Source: Virgibacillus_O xinjiangensis (GTDB lineage: Bacteria; Bacillota; Bacilli; Bacillales; Amphibacillaceae). From it: a stretch of DNA of 64,000 bases. Under the pieces are notes generated by a model, which did no database searches, was not told the origin of the DNA, and worked only from the letters and a program-made list of their open reading frames with translations. Position 1 is the stretch's first letter. Every line of letters starts with the position of its first letter. Below are positions 9,119 through 17,406 of the stretch, one piece after another. Both the position numbers and the translations under genes were made by a program. The DNA lies in assembly GCF_042643145.1 (NCBI RefSeq), contig NZ_JBHRSA010000034.1, positions 108,552-172,551 on the forward strand, written 5' to 3'.

Positions 9119-9436
9119 TTGCTGGAAAAGACGACACGTATCAATTATCTATTTGATTTCTATCAAGCACTGCTTACACCCAAACAGCGGAATTATATGG
9201 AAATGTATTATCTGGAGGATTATTCACTTGGTGAAATTTCCGAGCTATTCCAGGTTTCCCGCCAAGCTGTGTATGACAATATACGGAGAACAGAAGCAAT
9301 GCTGGAGACATATGAAGAGAAACTCCACCTATATGATAAGTTTGAAAAGCGTTCCAACCTTATGTCTAAACTCCAAGACAAGGTAAAGGACGATGATGCA
9401 CAGGAGATTATCAACCAATTACAAGAATTAGATTAG
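9119..9436 (+). CDS. ylxM: YlxM-type helix-turn-helix protein, SRP-linked
   Basis: Small DNA-binding-like protein of the UPF0122/YlxM family, always encoded next to ffh in Firmicutes and thought to modulate SRP assembly. The region YSLGEISELFQVSRQAVYDNI is a sigma-70 region-4-like helix-turn-helix. I prefer the TTG at 9119 (start Met-Leu-Glu-Lys-Thr-Thr), 5 bases after AAGGGGTGG and matching the family N-terminus. A GTG at 9110 in the same frame overlaps the ribosome site. It ends 13 bases before ffh. The role in SRP is from the family; the sequence shows only the fold and the linkage. Confidence 0.88.
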   Translation: MLEKTTRINYLFDFYQALLTPKQRNYMEMYYLEDYSLGEISELFQVSRQAVYDNIRRTEAMLETYEEKLHLYDKFEKRSNLMSKLQDKVKDDDAQEIINQLQELD

Positions 9437-9449
9437 GGGGGCACCTTCT

Positions 9450-10793
9450 ATGGCATTTGAAGGACTTGCCGAACGATTGCAGGGAACGATCAAGAAAATT
9501 ACAGGCAAAGGGAAGGTATCAGAGCAGGATGTAAAGGAAATGACTCGAGAAGTCCGCCTGGCCCTATTGGAAGCCGATGTGAATTTTAAAGTCGTTAAAG
9601 ACTTGATTAAGCGTATCAAGGAACGGGCTGTGGGACAGGAAGTGATGGAAAGCCTCACACCTGGCCAACAGGTAATAAAAGTGGTGAAAGAAGAACTTAC
9701 GGAACTGATGGGCGGGGAGCAGAGCAAGATTGCCGTTGCTGACCGCCCGCCTACTGTAATTATGATGGCTGGTCTTCAAGGTGCGGGTAAAACAACGACC
9801 ACTGGAAAACTTGCCAATCATCTAAGGAAAAAACATAATCGCTCCCCCTTGCTGGTTGCTGCAGACGTCTACCGGCCTGCTGCGATCAATCAGCTGGAGA
9901 CATTAGGCAGCCAGTTGGAAATGCCCGTGTTCTCCATGGGGACTGAGGCGAATCCAGTGGATATTGCCAAACAGGCAGTAGAACGTGCGAAAGAAGCACA
10001 TCATGATTATGTGATAATTGATACTGCAGGTCGCCTGCATGTGGATGACGACCTGATGGATGAACTGCAACAAATCAAGGATGCTGTAGGACCACAGGAA
10101 ATATTTCTCGTGGTCGATGCCATGACCGGACAGGACGCTGTCAATGTAGCAGAGAGTTTTAACCAACAGTTGGATATCTCCGGTGTCGTCCTCACAAAAC
10201 TGGATGGAGATACTCGTGGTGGTGCAGCGCTTTCGATAAAGACTGTTACAGACAAGCCGATTAAATTTGCTGGTATGGGCGAGAAATTAGACCAGCTTGA
10301 ACCCTTCCATCCGGAACGTATGGCTTCCCGTATTCTCGGAATGGGTGATGTACTGTCTTTGATTGAAAAGGCACAAACTAATGTGGATGAGAAGCAGGCG
10401 AAGGATCTGGAAGAAAAAATGCGTAATATGTCCTTCACTTTCGATGATTTTCTCGAGCAAATGGGGCAAGTGAAAAATATGGGACCGCTGGATGAACTGA
10501 TGTCGATGATCCCGGGTGCCAACAAAATGAAAGGGCTCAAAAATGCTCAGCTTGATGAGAAACAGCTGGCCCATGTAGAGGCAATCATCCAATCCATGAC
10601 CAAAGCAGAGCGTCAAGATCCGAGCTTAATGAACGCTAGCCGCAAAAAGCGTATCGCCAAGGGGTCGGGGACATCTGTTTCCCAGGTCAACCGCCTCCTG
10701 AAGCAGTTCGAGGAAATGAAGAAAATGATGAAGCAGATGACCAATATGCAAAAAGGGAAAAAAGGAAAAGGAATGAACTTTCCATTCATGTAA
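9450..10793 (+). CDS. ffh: Signal recognition particle protein Ffh (SRP54)
   Basis: GTPase that binds signal sequences and SRP RNA and hands nascent membrane/secretory proteins to FtsY. The 447 residues contain the N domain (1-90), then the G domain with P-loop GLQGAGKT (108-115), DTAGR (191-195) and TKLDGD (about 248-253). The methionine-rich M domain (about 300-447) has the RNA-binding SGTSVSQVNRLL helix and ends in a Met/Lys-rich tail. The start follows AGGGGGG. It lies between ylxM and rpsP exactly as in B. subtilis. The SRP RNA gene is not in this window. Confidence 0.97.
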   Translation: MAFEGLAERLQGTIKKITGKGKVSEQDVKEMTREVRLALLEADVNFKVVKDLIKRIKERAVGQEVMESLTPGQQVIKVVKEELTELMGGEQSKIAVADRPPTVIMMAGLQGAGKTTTTGKLANHLRKKHNRSPLLVAADVYRPAAINQLETLGSQLEMPVFSMGTEANPVDIAKQAVERAKEAHHDYVIIDTAGRLHVDDDLMDELQQIKDAVGPQEIFLVVDAMTGQDAVNVAESFNQQLDISGVVLTKLDGDTRGGAALSIKTVTDKPIKFAGMGEKLDQLEPFHPERMASRILGMGDVLSLIEKAQTNVDEKQAKDLEEKMRNMSFTFDDFLEQMGQVKNMGPLDELMSMIPGANKMKGLKNAQLDEKQLAHVEAIIQSMTKAERQDPSLMNASRKKRIAKGSGTSVSQVNRLLKQFEEMKKMMKQMTNMQKGKKGKGMNFPFM

Positions 10794-10804
10794 TGGAAAA
10801 ACAC

Positions 10805-10833
10805 TTTACAGACACAAAAGTTTCTGTTAGAAT
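10805..10833 (+). promoter_or_regulatory. Sigma-A promoter for rpsP
   Basis: -35 TTTACA (10805-10810), 17-base spacer, -10 TAGAAT (10828-10833), in the short gap between ffh and rpsP. It probably gives ribosomal-protein-level expression independent of ffh. Confidence 0.7.
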
Positions 10834-10870
10834 CTAAACTTGTGATAAACATTTATTGGAGGTGCAAGAC

Positions 10871-11140
10871 ATGGCAGTGAAAATTCGTTTAAAGCGTATG
10901 GGGTCCAAAAGGAATCCTTTCTACCGCATTGTAGTTGCTGACTCACGTGCTCCACGTGATGGTCGTTCTATTGAGCAGATTGGAACGTATAACCCTGTAG
11001 TTAATCCAATTGAAGTTAAAATAGATGAAGATAAAGCTCTTGATTGGATGACAAAAGGTGCTAAACCAAGTGATACAGTCCGCAATCTATTTTCAAAAGA
11101 AGGCATCATGAAGAAATTCCACGAACAGAAAAACCAATAG
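10871..11140 (+). CDS. rpsP: 30S ribosomal protein S16
   Basis: Small-subunit ribosomal protein required early in 30S assembly. The 89-residue product begins MAVKIRLKRMGSKRNPFYR and contains the family segment ADSRAPRDGR. The ATG at 10871 is 8 bases after GGAGGTG; an upstream in-frame GAC-preceded start at 10856 overlaps the ribosome site region and is not family-like. It begins the run rpsP-khpA-ylqD-rimM-trmD-rplS of ribosome and tRNA maturation genes. Confidence 0.97.
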   Translation: MAVKIRLKRMGSKRNPFYRIVVADSRAPRDGRSIEQIGTYNPVVNPIEVKIDEDKALDWMTKGAKPSDTVRNLFSKEGIMKKFHEQKNQ

Positions 11141-11157
11141 TAAAGTGGTGTGATTTC

Positions 11158-11385
11158 GTGAAAGCCCTGATTGAAACAATTGTAAGGCCATTGGTTGATC
11201 ACCCGGATGATGTCGCTGTATCGGAAAGAGAAGAAGATAAAGGAACTGTCTACCATCTGACGGTACATCCGAATGATGCGGGAAAGGTGATCGGCAAGAA
11301 TGGACGGGTTGCCAAGGCAATACGTACGGTGGTTTATGCCGCCAGAAGCAGGGAAAACCAACGAATTTATTTGGATATTATGTAA
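11158..11385 (+). CDS. khpA: KH-domain RNA-binding protein KhpA (YlqC)
   Basis: Small RNA-binding protein consisting of one KH domain; in other Firmicutes it pairs with KhpB and affects cell-division gene expression. The 75-residue product has the KH GxxG loop as GKNGR (about residues 47-51) following VHPNDAGKVI. The start is GTG, 17 bases after rpsP; the stop codon lies inside the following terminator stem. Position between rpsP and rimM is conserved in Bacillales. Confidence 0.92.
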   Translation: MKALIETIVRPLVDHPDDVAVSEREEDKGTVYHLTVHPNDAGKVIGKNGRVAKAIRTVVYAARSRENQRIYLDIM

Positions 11386-11420
11386 AAGGGAAAGAGGTGA
11401 AGACCTCTTTCCCTTTTACA
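11381..11420 (+). terminator. Terminator after khpA
   Basis: Perfect 18-base-pair stem (11381-11398 with 11403-11420) with a 4-base loop GAAG, ending in CTTTT. It contains the khpA stop codon. Downstream T content is modest, so read-through into ylqD-rimM is likely. Confidence 0.75.
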
Positions 11421-11469
11421 CATAGTTCTTCTGTTCGCTCCTGATATGCTGTGAGGTGAGGAAAATATC

Positions 11470-11859
11470 GTGAAAATAATCAAGAAGGTTCCTGTCAAAC
11501 AAGTTGTCACTGAGAATAGCAAAGGAAAAATCCATGAGAACTTCCAGAAGACAAAAATGCGGCTTGAACAAGAGTGTCAACAGCTCAGATTTGAACAGAG
11601 GAAGCTGCAAAATAAACCAGGTGTGTCCAAACAGGAGGTACATCAGCGTTTTCAAAAGGAAATAGATGAAAGAAAAGATAAAATGAAGCTGATTGATTTT
11701 AAAATAGACCAGCTGGACATGCTGGAAATGGGCAGTGAAATCACCGAGACAGAAGTTGAAGCTCTTGTTGAGGTGGAAATTGGAGCGCATTGGGAACAAA
11801 TCACTCAGGAACATGCCATCATCATCAAGGATGGTGTGGTACATCGAATTGACAAGTAG
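11470..11859 (+). CDS. ylqD: YlqD family protein
   Basis: A 129-residue highly charged protein of the YlqD family, function unknown. A central Lys/Glu/Gln-rich helix (about residues 15-85) is predicted to be coiled coil, followed by a small beta-rich C-terminal domain ending in AIIIKDGVVHRID. The start is GTG at 11470 with GAGGTGAGG about 8 bases upstream. It is found between khpA and rimM in B. subtilis as well, which supports the assignment and hints at a ribosome-related role, but nothing in the sequence shows an activity. Confidence 0.87.
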   Translation: MKIIKKVPVKQVVTENSKGKIHENFQKTKMRLEQECQQLRFEQRKLQNKPGVSKQEVHQRFQKEIDERKDKMKLIDFKIDQLDMLEMGSEITETEVEALVEVEIGAHWEQITQEHAIIIKDGVVHRIDK

Positions 11860-11870
11860 CAGGTGATAAT

Positions 11871-12395
11871 ATGACCAACATGTATAATATTGGAAAAATT
11901 GTAAACACACACGGTATACGCGGCGACCTGAAGGTCTTGCGCATCAGTGATTTTGAAGAGCGTTTTATGAAGGGGCAGACTGTATATATGGAAGGTGAAA
12001 GTGCGAGCGATGGTATGCCTGAATCTTTCACCATCAGTTCCCATAAACAGCATAAAGGATTTGATCTGGTAAGGTTGGAAGGGTATGAAAATATTAATGA
12101 TGTAGAGCAGTTCAAAGGGAAATTCCTGAAAATATCGGAAGAACAGTTGACAGATTTGGCAGAAAATGAATTCTATTATCATGAAATCATCGGCTGTGAG
12201 GTGTTTACCGATAATACTGGAGACAAACTCGGGGTAGTAAAGGAAATTCTCTCCCCGGGTGCGAATGATGTCTGGGTAGTCAAACAGAAGAAAGGGAAAG
12301 ACATCCTTATCCCTTATATTGAGGATGTGGTCAAGGATGTCGATGTGGAAGCAAAAAAGGTGGTAATCGAACCGATGGAAGGACTGCTTGACTAA
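11871..12395 (+). CDS. rimM: 16S rRNA maturation factor RimM
   Basis: RimM binds S19 and helps mature the 30S head. The 174-residue protein has an N-terminal RimM barrel beginning YNIGKIVNTHGIRGDLKV and a C-terminal PRC-barrel domain with the conserved GANDVWVVK and DILIPYIEDVV segments. The ATG follows AGGTGAT. The stop codon overlaps the trmD start by one base (TAATG), so the two are translationally coupled, as is common across bacteria. Confidence 0.96.
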   Translation: MTNMYNIGKIVNTHGIRGDLKVLRISDFEERFMKGQTVYMEGESASDGMPESFTISSHKQHKGFDLVRLEGYENINDVEQFKGKFLKISEEQLTDLAENEFYYHEIIGCEVFTDNTGDKLGVVKEILSPGANDVWVVKQKKGKDILIPYIEDVVKDVDVEAKKVVIEPMEGLLD

Positions 12396-13129
12396 TGCAA
12401 ATTGATATCTTGACGCTTTTTCCAGAAATGATTTCCGGTGTTTTTAATTCTTCCATTCTCAAAAAGGCACATGAAAAAGGAAAGTATCAATATAATTTAG
12501 TGAACTTCCGAGACTATACCACAAATAAACATCAAAAGGTTGATGACTATCCGTATGGAGGGGGCGCTGGAATGGTGCTGACCCCGCAGCCGGTGTTCGA
12601 TGCCGTAGAGAGTGTAACCAGGCAAAACAGCACGAAACCACGCATTGTTCTCATGTGTCCCCAAGGAGAGCCATACAGTCAGAGCAAGGCTGAGGACCTG
12701 GCTAAAGAAGAACATCTCATTATCATTTGCGGGCACTATGAAGGGTATGATGAAAGAATCCGTGAACATTTGGTTACCGATGAAATTTCTATTGGTGATT
12801 ATGTCCTGACAGGTGGAGAACTTGGAGCGATGGTTGTTGTGGATAGTGTTGTCCGTCTGTTGCCTGACGTTCTCGGCAATGAATCTTCTGCCCCGGAGGA
12901 CTCTTTTTCTACTGGCCTTCTTGAGCATCCACAGTATACACGCCCAGCAGACTTCCGGGGGATGAAGGTGCCGGATATTCTATTGTCAGGCGATCATGCA
13001 AAAATCGCCGCATGGAGAAAAAAAGAGTCTTTAAGAAGAACATACCAACGCAGAAGCGACCTGTTGGAGCAATTCGATTTAACGGAAGAGGACCAACGGA
13101 TGCTGGAAGACATCAAAAGGGAGCCATAA
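12395..13129 (+). CDS. trmD: tRNA (guanine-37-N1)-methyltransferase TrmD
   Basis: SAM-dependent SPOUT-class methyltransferase that makes m1G37 next to the anticodon and prevents +1 frameshifting. The 244-residue protein has the knotted SAM-binding region with CGHYEGYDERI (about 113-123) and the loop SIGDYVLTGGE (about 133-143). The N-terminal start is MQIDILTLFPEM. The ATG overlaps the rimM stop. A sigma-A promoter and structured leader for rplS follow directly. Confidence 0.97.
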   Translation: MQIDILTLFPEMISGVFNSSILKKAHEKGKYQYNLVNFRDYTTNKHQKVDDYPYGGGAGMVLTPQPVFDAVESVTRQNSTKPRIVLMCPQGEPYSQSKAEDLAKEEHLIIICGHYEGYDERIREHLVTDEISIGDYVLTGGELGAMVVVDSVVRLLPDVLGNESSAPEDSFSTGLLEHPQYTRPADFRGMKVPDILLSGDHAKIAAWRKKESLRRTYQRRSDLLEQFDLTEEDQRMLEDIKREP

Positions 13130-13161
13130 GATTTAGATTGCATAAATGATGCAGGAATCGG

Positions 13162-13190
13162 TTGAACTATCTGAGTGATTATGGTATATT
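13162..13190 (+). promoter_or_regulatory. Sigma-A promoter for rplS
   Basis: -35 TTGAAC (13162-13167), 17-base spacer, -10 TATATT (13185-13190), just after trmD. Confidence 0.7.
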
Positions 13191-13196
13191 AATTGT

Positions 13197-13284
13197 TGTG
13201 CTCAGGGAGATTCCTGAGTCGTAGAAACGATGTTCCGCTGTTCCATAGAGAAGCATGAACATTGGTTTGGAAGGAGTGAAACAA
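13197..13284 (+). promoter_or_regulatory. L19 (rplS) leader, likely autoregulatory RNA
   Basis: The 5' untranslated region of rplS contains a 6-bp hairpin (13201-13206 with 13213-13218), then ATGTTCCGCTG at 13230-13240 and GAACAT at 13257-13262, which can pair to close a second stem just ahead of the ribosome site. This layout, including ATGTTC/GAACAT, fits the Firmicutes L19 leader family in which L19 is thought to control its own synthesis. Identified by eye from motif and position. Confidence 0.65.
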
Positions 13285-13629
13285 ATGCAAAATCTTATTG
13301 CAGACATCACAAAAGATCAGCTACGTACGGATCACCCTGACTTTCGCCCTGGTGACACGTTAAAAGTGCACGTGAAAGTTGTTGAGGGTACCCGCGAGCG
13401 TATCCAGGTGTTCGAAGGTGTTGTCATCAAACGCCAGAACGGTGGAATCAGCGAAACATTCACAGTAAGGAAAATTTCTTACGGTGTAGGTGTGGAGCGT
13501 ACATTCCCACTGCATTCACCTCGGGTTGATAAGATTGAAGTTACCCGCCGTGGTCGTGTACGTCGTGCGAAACTGTATTATCTGCGTAATCTTCGTGGAA
13601 AAGCAGCTCGTATCAAAGAACGTCGCTGA
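13285..13629 (+). CDS. rplS: 50S ribosomal protein L19
   Basis: Large-subunit protein at the 30S-50S interface. The 114-residue product starts MQNLIADITKDQLRTD and contains the conserved RERIQVFEGVVI and a basic C-terminus (RVRRAKLYYLR). The ATG at 13285 is 7 bases after GGAAGGAG; an in-frame ATG at 13255 lies within the leader RNA and is not used in the family. It closes the rimM-trmD-rplS group and is followed by a strong terminator. Confidence 0.97.
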   Translation: MQNLIADITKDQLRTDHPDFRPGDTLKVHVKVVEGTRERIQVFEGVVIKRQNGGISETFTVRKISYGVGVERTFPLHSPRVDKIEVTRRGRVRRAKLYYLRNLRGKAARIKERR

Positions 13630-13660
13630 ACCATGTAATTTGATAAAAATTGCGGAAGGA

Positions 13661-13699
13661 AAGGAGCTTGTTCATACATATGCACAAGCTCCTTTTTGT
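13661..13699 (+). terminator. Terminator after rplS
   Basis: Eleven-base-pair stem (13661-13671 with 13684-13694), 12-base loop, followed by TTTTTG. A classical intrinsic terminator. Confidence 0.85.
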
Positions 13700-13724
13700 A
13701 TACTTAAACAGATATCATGAAAAG

Positions 13725-13754
13725 TTGAATGACGAAGGATTGCTGGATTACAAT
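13725..13754 (+). promoter_or_regulatory. Probable sigma-A promoter for the signal peptidase gene
   Basis: -35 TTGAAT (13725-13730), 18-base spacer, -10 TACAAT (13749-13754), between the rplS terminator and the next start codon. Confidence 0.6.
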
Positions 13755-13791
13755 AGTTTAGAGCAAAATTGCAGTTGCCGGAGGGGAACAC

Positions 13792-14355
13792 ATGGCAGAT
13801 AAAGAAAAGAGCGGAAAGAGTGACTGGTTTGACTGGGTTAAAGCATTACTGATTGCGTTCGGCCTAGCATTTGTGGTTCGGATGTTCTTCTTTGCCCCCA
13901 TCGTGGTGGACGGACCATCTATGCTGCCTACCCTGGAAAATGGAGATCAAATGATCGTCAACAAATTTATTTACCAGGTTAGTGAGCCGGAACGTTTTGA
14001 TATCGTAGTATTCCATGCATCAGCACAGCAGGATTTTATTAAGCGTGTCATCGGCCTGCCGGGAGAGCACGTCGCTTATGAAGACAATGTGTTATATATA
14101 GACGGTGAACCTGTAGAAGAACCATTCATGGAGGAGAAAGAAGATATGTATCAACTGCATACAACGGACTTTTCCTTGGAAAATCTCCCAGGAGACCATG
14201 AGACTGTTCCGGAAGGGCATCTGTTGGTTTTAGGAGATAATCGTGGCAACTCAACAGACAGCCGCATGCTCGGAGTCATTCCCATGGATGAAATCGTCGG
14301 TGAAGCCAGTTTAATTTATTGGCCTTTAGACCGAATACAATTAGTCGGAGAGTAG
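13792..14355 (+). CDS. lepB: Type I signal peptidase
   Basis: Membrane-bound serine protease that removes signal peptides from secreted proteins. The 187-residue protein has one N-terminal membrane segment (about 17-37) and then the catalytic domain outside the cell. Ser43 lies in GPSMLPTL, the general-base Lys84 in FIKRVIGLPGE, and the C-terminal box GDNRGNSTDSR is intact. Length and single anchor are typical of the Bacillus Sip type. It starts with ATG after GGAGGGG and lies 9 bases before rbgA. In B. subtilis no sip gene occupies this exact spot next to rbgA, although other Bacillaceae have one here. Confidence 0.95.
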   Translation: MADKEKSGKSDWFDWVKALLIAFGLAFVVRMFFFAPIVVDGPSMLPTLENGDQMIVNKFIYQVSEPERFDIVVFHASAQQDFIKRVIGLPGEHVAYEDNVLYIDGEPVEEPFMEEKEDMYQLHTTDFSLENLPGDHETVPEGHLLVLGDNRGNSTDSRMLGVIPMDEIVGEASLIYWPLDRIQLVGE

Positions 14356-14364
14356 GGTGATATA

Positions 14365-15207
14365 ATGGCTATACAATGGTTTCCCGGTCACATGGCGAAA
14401 GCTAGGCGGGAAGTGGAAGAAAAATTGAAGTTAGTGGATTTTGTAATGGAATTGGTAGATGCCAGAACACCGGTGTCTTCGCAAAACCCCATGCTTCAGC
14501 AAGTGTTGCAAAACAAACCGAAAATGATCGTAATGATGAAGAAAGACCTTGCTGACCCAAAGCAAACTGATAAATGGATCGCCCATTTCGACAATCATGG
14601 AATTCCTGCTATTGCGGTAGATGTAAACCAAAAGTCGGATATCCAACGGGTCATACAGCTTGCGAAGGAAATGGGTCGCGAAAAGATGGAGAAACTTAAG
14701 AAAAAGGGGATACAACCTCGTCCGTCGAGGGCAATGATCGTCGGTATTCCTAATGTAGGCAAGTCTACGTTGATCAATCGTCTGGTAAATAAAAAAATCG
14801 CAAAAACCGGGGATAAACCGGGAGTGACTAAACAGCAACTATGGATCAAAGTCAAAAAGGATTTTGAACTGCTGGATACACCCGGTATCCTATGGCCTAA
14901 GTTTGAGGATGAACAAGTAGGGTACAGGCTTGCTGCAATTGGTACCATCAAGGACCAACTGCTCTCACTTCAAGATATTGCAGCTTTTGCCATAAACTAT
15001 ATGCAGGAAGCTTATCCCGATGCACTTAGAGAGAGATATCAGATCGAAGCCGATATGGAAGATATGTGGGATGTCTTCACCTCCATCGGCAAGCAGCGTG
15101 GAGCATTGGAAAGCGGGGGTGGCGTCAACTTTGATAAAGTGGCGGATATTATATTGAGGGACCTTCGTACAGGAAGACTTGGCCGAATGACATTGGAAAC
15201 TGTATAA
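14365..15207 (+). CDS. rbgA: Ribosome biogenesis GTPase RbgA (YlqF)
   Basis: Circularly permuted GTPase needed for a late step in 50S assembly. In the 280-residue protein the G4-type motif MKKD (58-61) precedes the P-loop GIPNVGKS (127-134) and DTPG (about 175-178), the permuted order diagnostic of the YlqF/YawG class. The C-terminal region is an ANTAR-like helical domain that contacts rRNA. ATG start after AGGGTGAT. It lies between the signal peptidase and rnhB, as rbgA-rnhB does in B. subtilis. Confidence 0.96.
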   Translation: MAIQWFPGHMAKARREVEEKLKLVDFVMELVDARTPVSSQNPMLQQVLQNKPKMIVMMKKDLADPKQTDKWIAHFDNHGIPAIAVDVNQKSDIQRVIQLAKEMGREKMEKLKKKGIQPRPSRAMIVGIPNVGKSTLINRLVNKKIAKTGDKPGVTKQQLWIKVKKDFELLDTPGILWPKFEDEQVGYRLAAIGTIKDQLLSLQDIAAFAINYMQEAYPDALRERYQIEADMEDMWDVFTSIGKQRGALESGGGVNFDKVADIILRDLRTGRLGRMTLETV

Positions 15208-15211
15208 TTTT

Positions 15212-15241
15212 CAGGCATGCATCGTTGATGGATGCCTGTTT
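15212..15241 (+). terminator. Probable terminator after rbgA
   Basis: Interrupted stem (15212-15218 with 15232-15238, continued by CATC/GATG across one mismatch) with a 3-base loop, followed by TTTAT. Confidence 0.5.
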
Positions 15242-15288
15242 ATCTTGACCTTACATAATCAATCGCTACATGGAAAGACAGGTGCATT

Positions 15289-16059
15289 ATGGAAAAGCAA
15301 TCGATACGTGTATTAAAAGAATTATTGGCTGCCGGGGAGTTGGACGACCAGAAGGTCTGTGAACTGAAAAGTGACACCAGGAAAGGTGTCCAACAACTCG
15401 TGAAAGCGTATGAAAGAGAAAAACAGACGGAACTTCAGCTGGAGAATAAATTTCATGAAATGGGTTTGTATGAGAGAAAGGCCCGGGCAGCTGGCAAAAG
15501 ATACATAGCGGGAATAGATGAAGCAGGCAGAGGCCCCCTTGCTGGACCGCTCGTGGCTGCAGCTGTCATACTCCCCGAAAATTTTAAATTGCTGGGATTG
15601 AATGATTCTAAACAACTAACCGAATCATCAAGAACAGTGTTTTGTGAAATGATCAAGGAACAGGCAGTTAGTTATGGCATCTCCATCATCAGCAATGAGG
15701 AAATTGATAAGATCAATGTACACGAAGCGGCCAAACAGGCAATGGTAGAGGCGGTATCTCAACTCGAACCTGCTCCGGATCACTTGTTAATTGATGCAAT
15801 GGAACTGGAGGGATATCTTTACAGTTCGGAGTCGCTCGTAAAAGGAGATAGTAAAAGTATTTCTATAGCTGCAGCGAGTGTGCTTGCCAAAGTGACACGA
15901 GATGAGAAAATGAGAGAACTGCACAAACAATATCCGATGTATGACTTTGCGTCAAACATGGGCTATGGAACCAAGCATCATATGAAGGCGCTACAGGAAC
16001 ACGGGAGCACACCTTTTCATCGAAGGTCTTTTGCTCCAGTCAAAGATCTGAATGGATGA
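15289..16059 (+). CDS. rnhB: Ribonuclease HII
   Basis: Removes RNA from RNA/DNA hybrids, including misincorporated ribonucleotides and Okazaki primers. The 256-residue protein has an N-terminal extension (1-70) seen in Bacillus RNase HII. The type 2 RNase H core follows, with the catalytic DEAGRGPLAGP (Asp77, Glu78), Asp169 in LLIDAM, and GDSKSISIAAASVLAKV. The ATG start follows AAAGACAGGTG. B. subtilis carries two FlhB-like genes between rnhB and sucC; here sucC comes next after 125 bases. Confidence 0.96.
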   Translation: MEKQSIRVLKELLAAGELDDQKVCELKSDTRKGVQQLVKAYEREKQTELQLENKFHEMGLYERKARAAGKRYIAGIDEAGRGPLAGPLVAAAVILPENFKLLGLNDSKQLTESSRTVFCEMIKEQAVSYGISIISNEEIDKINVHEAAKQAMVEAVSQLEPAPDHLLIDAMELEGYLYSSESLVKGDSKSISIAAASVLAKVTRDEKMRELHKQYPMYDFASNMGYGTKHHMKALQEHGSTPFHRRSFAPVKDLNG

Positions 16060-16122
16060 AAGGATCAGGAAAAGTGGGAGAAAATCCCAGAGAGAACGAT
16101 TACAAATAGTTTTTTCAATAAG

Positions 16123-16151
16123 TTGTGAAATGTGCAGTTTTTTTATACAAT
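16123..16151 (+). promoter_or_regulatory. Sigma-A promoter for sucCD
   Basis: -35 TTGTGA (16123-16128), 17-base spacer, -10 TACAAT (16146-16151), 33 bases ahead of sucC. Confidence 0.7.
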
Positions 16152-16184
16152 AGGTATGCACGAATATGGATAGGAGGATGTAGG

Positions 16185-17345
16185 ATGAATATTCATGAAT
16201 ATCAAGGCAAGGACGTATTGCGAGAATTTGGTGTAAACGTTCCCAATGGGTATGTTGCACATAGTGTCGATGAGGCGGTGCAAGCAGCAGAAAAGCTCGG
16301 CAGTGCTGTTACAGTAGTAAAAGCACAAATCCATGCTGGCGGTCGCGGGAAAGCCGGTGGGGTTAAGATTGCGAAAAATTTGGATGAGGTTCGTACATAT
16401 GCTGATGAGATTTTGGGAAAAACACTGGTTACTCATCAGACTGGTCCGGAAGGAAAAGAAGTTAAGCGCTTGCTGATCGAAGAAGGAAGTGATATCCAGA
16501 AGGAGTACTATGTCGGTGTTGTCCTTGACCGCACAACATCCCGTGTAGTCATGATGGCTTCTGAAGAAGGCGGTACAGAAATTGAAGAAGTGGCTGCTGA
16601 AACTCCTGAGAAAATTTTCCAGGAAGTGATCGATCCTGTAGTTGGTCTATTACCTTATCAGGCTCGCAGACTTGCATTCAATATCAACATCCCGAATGAA
16701 CTTCTGGGACAAGCTGTTAAATTCATGACAGGCCTATATACTGCATTTGTGGAAAAAGACTGCTCTGTTGCAGAAATCAATCCACTGGTGACTACTGGCG
16801 ATGGAGAAGTATTGGCGCTTGATGCCAAGTTGAACTTTGACGACAATGCTTTGTTCCGTCAAAAGGACGTCCAAGATCTACGTGACTTGGATGAAGAGGA
16901 TGAGAAGGAAATCGAAGCTTCCAAATATGATTTGAGTTACGTAGCATTAGATGGGAATATCGGCTGTATGGTTAATGGAGCTGGTCTCGCCATGTCCACA
17001 ATGGATATTATCAAACATTCCGGCGGAGAACCCGCAAACTTCCTTGATGTCGGGGGCGGTGCAACTGCAGAAAAGGTTACCGAGGCATTCAAGATCATCT
17101 TGTCTGATTCCAATGTAAAAGGAATATTTGTCAATATTTTCGGTGGTATCATGAAATGTGATGTTATTGCTGAAGGAGTAGTTGAGGCAACCAAGCAAGT
17201 TGGTTTAGAACTACCGCTCGTTGTGCGACTTGAAGGTACGAATGTGGAATTGGGTAAAAAGATTCTTGACGAGTCTGGATTGAATATCACTGCTGCAGGG
17301 TCAATGGCAGACGGTGCCGAGAAAATCGTTTCCATGGTGAAATAA
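16185..17345 (+). CDS. sucC: Succinyl-CoA synthetase (ADP-forming), beta subunit
   Basis: Beta subunit of the TCA-cycle enzyme interconverting succinyl-CoA and succinate with ATP formation. The 386-residue protein has an N-terminal ATP-grasp fold starting MNIHEYQGKDVLREFGV with the KAQIHAGGRGKAGGV loop (about 46-60). The C-terminal CoA-ligase-like domain contains NIFGGIMKCD. The ATG at 16185 is 8 bases after TAGGAGGATG; an upstream in-frame ATG at 16125 lies inside the promoter. sucD follows after 61 bases, so the two subunits are co-expressed. Confidence 0.97.
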   Translation: MNIHEYQGKDVLREFGVNVPNGYVAHSVDEAVQAAEKLGSAVTVVKAQIHAGGRGKAGGVKIAKNLDEVRTYADEILGKTLVTHQTGPEGKEVKRLLIEEGSDIQKEYYVGVVLDRTTSRVVMMASEEGGTEIEEVAAETPEKIFQEVIDPVVGLLPYQARRLAFNINIPNELLGQAVKFMTGLYTAFVEKDCSVAEINPLVTTGDGEVLALDAKLNFDDNALFRQKDVQDLRDLDEEDEKEIEASKYDLSYVALDGNIGCMVNGAGLAMSTMDIIKHSGGEPANFLDVGGGATAEKVTEAFKIILSDSNVKGIFVNIFGGIMKCDVIAEGVVEATKQVGLELPLVVRLEGTNVELGKKILDESGLNITAAGSMADGAEKIVSMVK

Positions 17346-17406
17346 TATCTATACTTTTAATTATTACGGACAAAACGTACAGTTCATATAGAAAGGACGG
17401 ACGAAG

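Noticed and set aside
11416..11910. 164-codon minus-strand open frame over ylqD
   Set aside because: It lies opposite a good ylqD gene, has no ribosome site, and its composition (Phe/Leu/His-rich) is typical of an antisense shadow.
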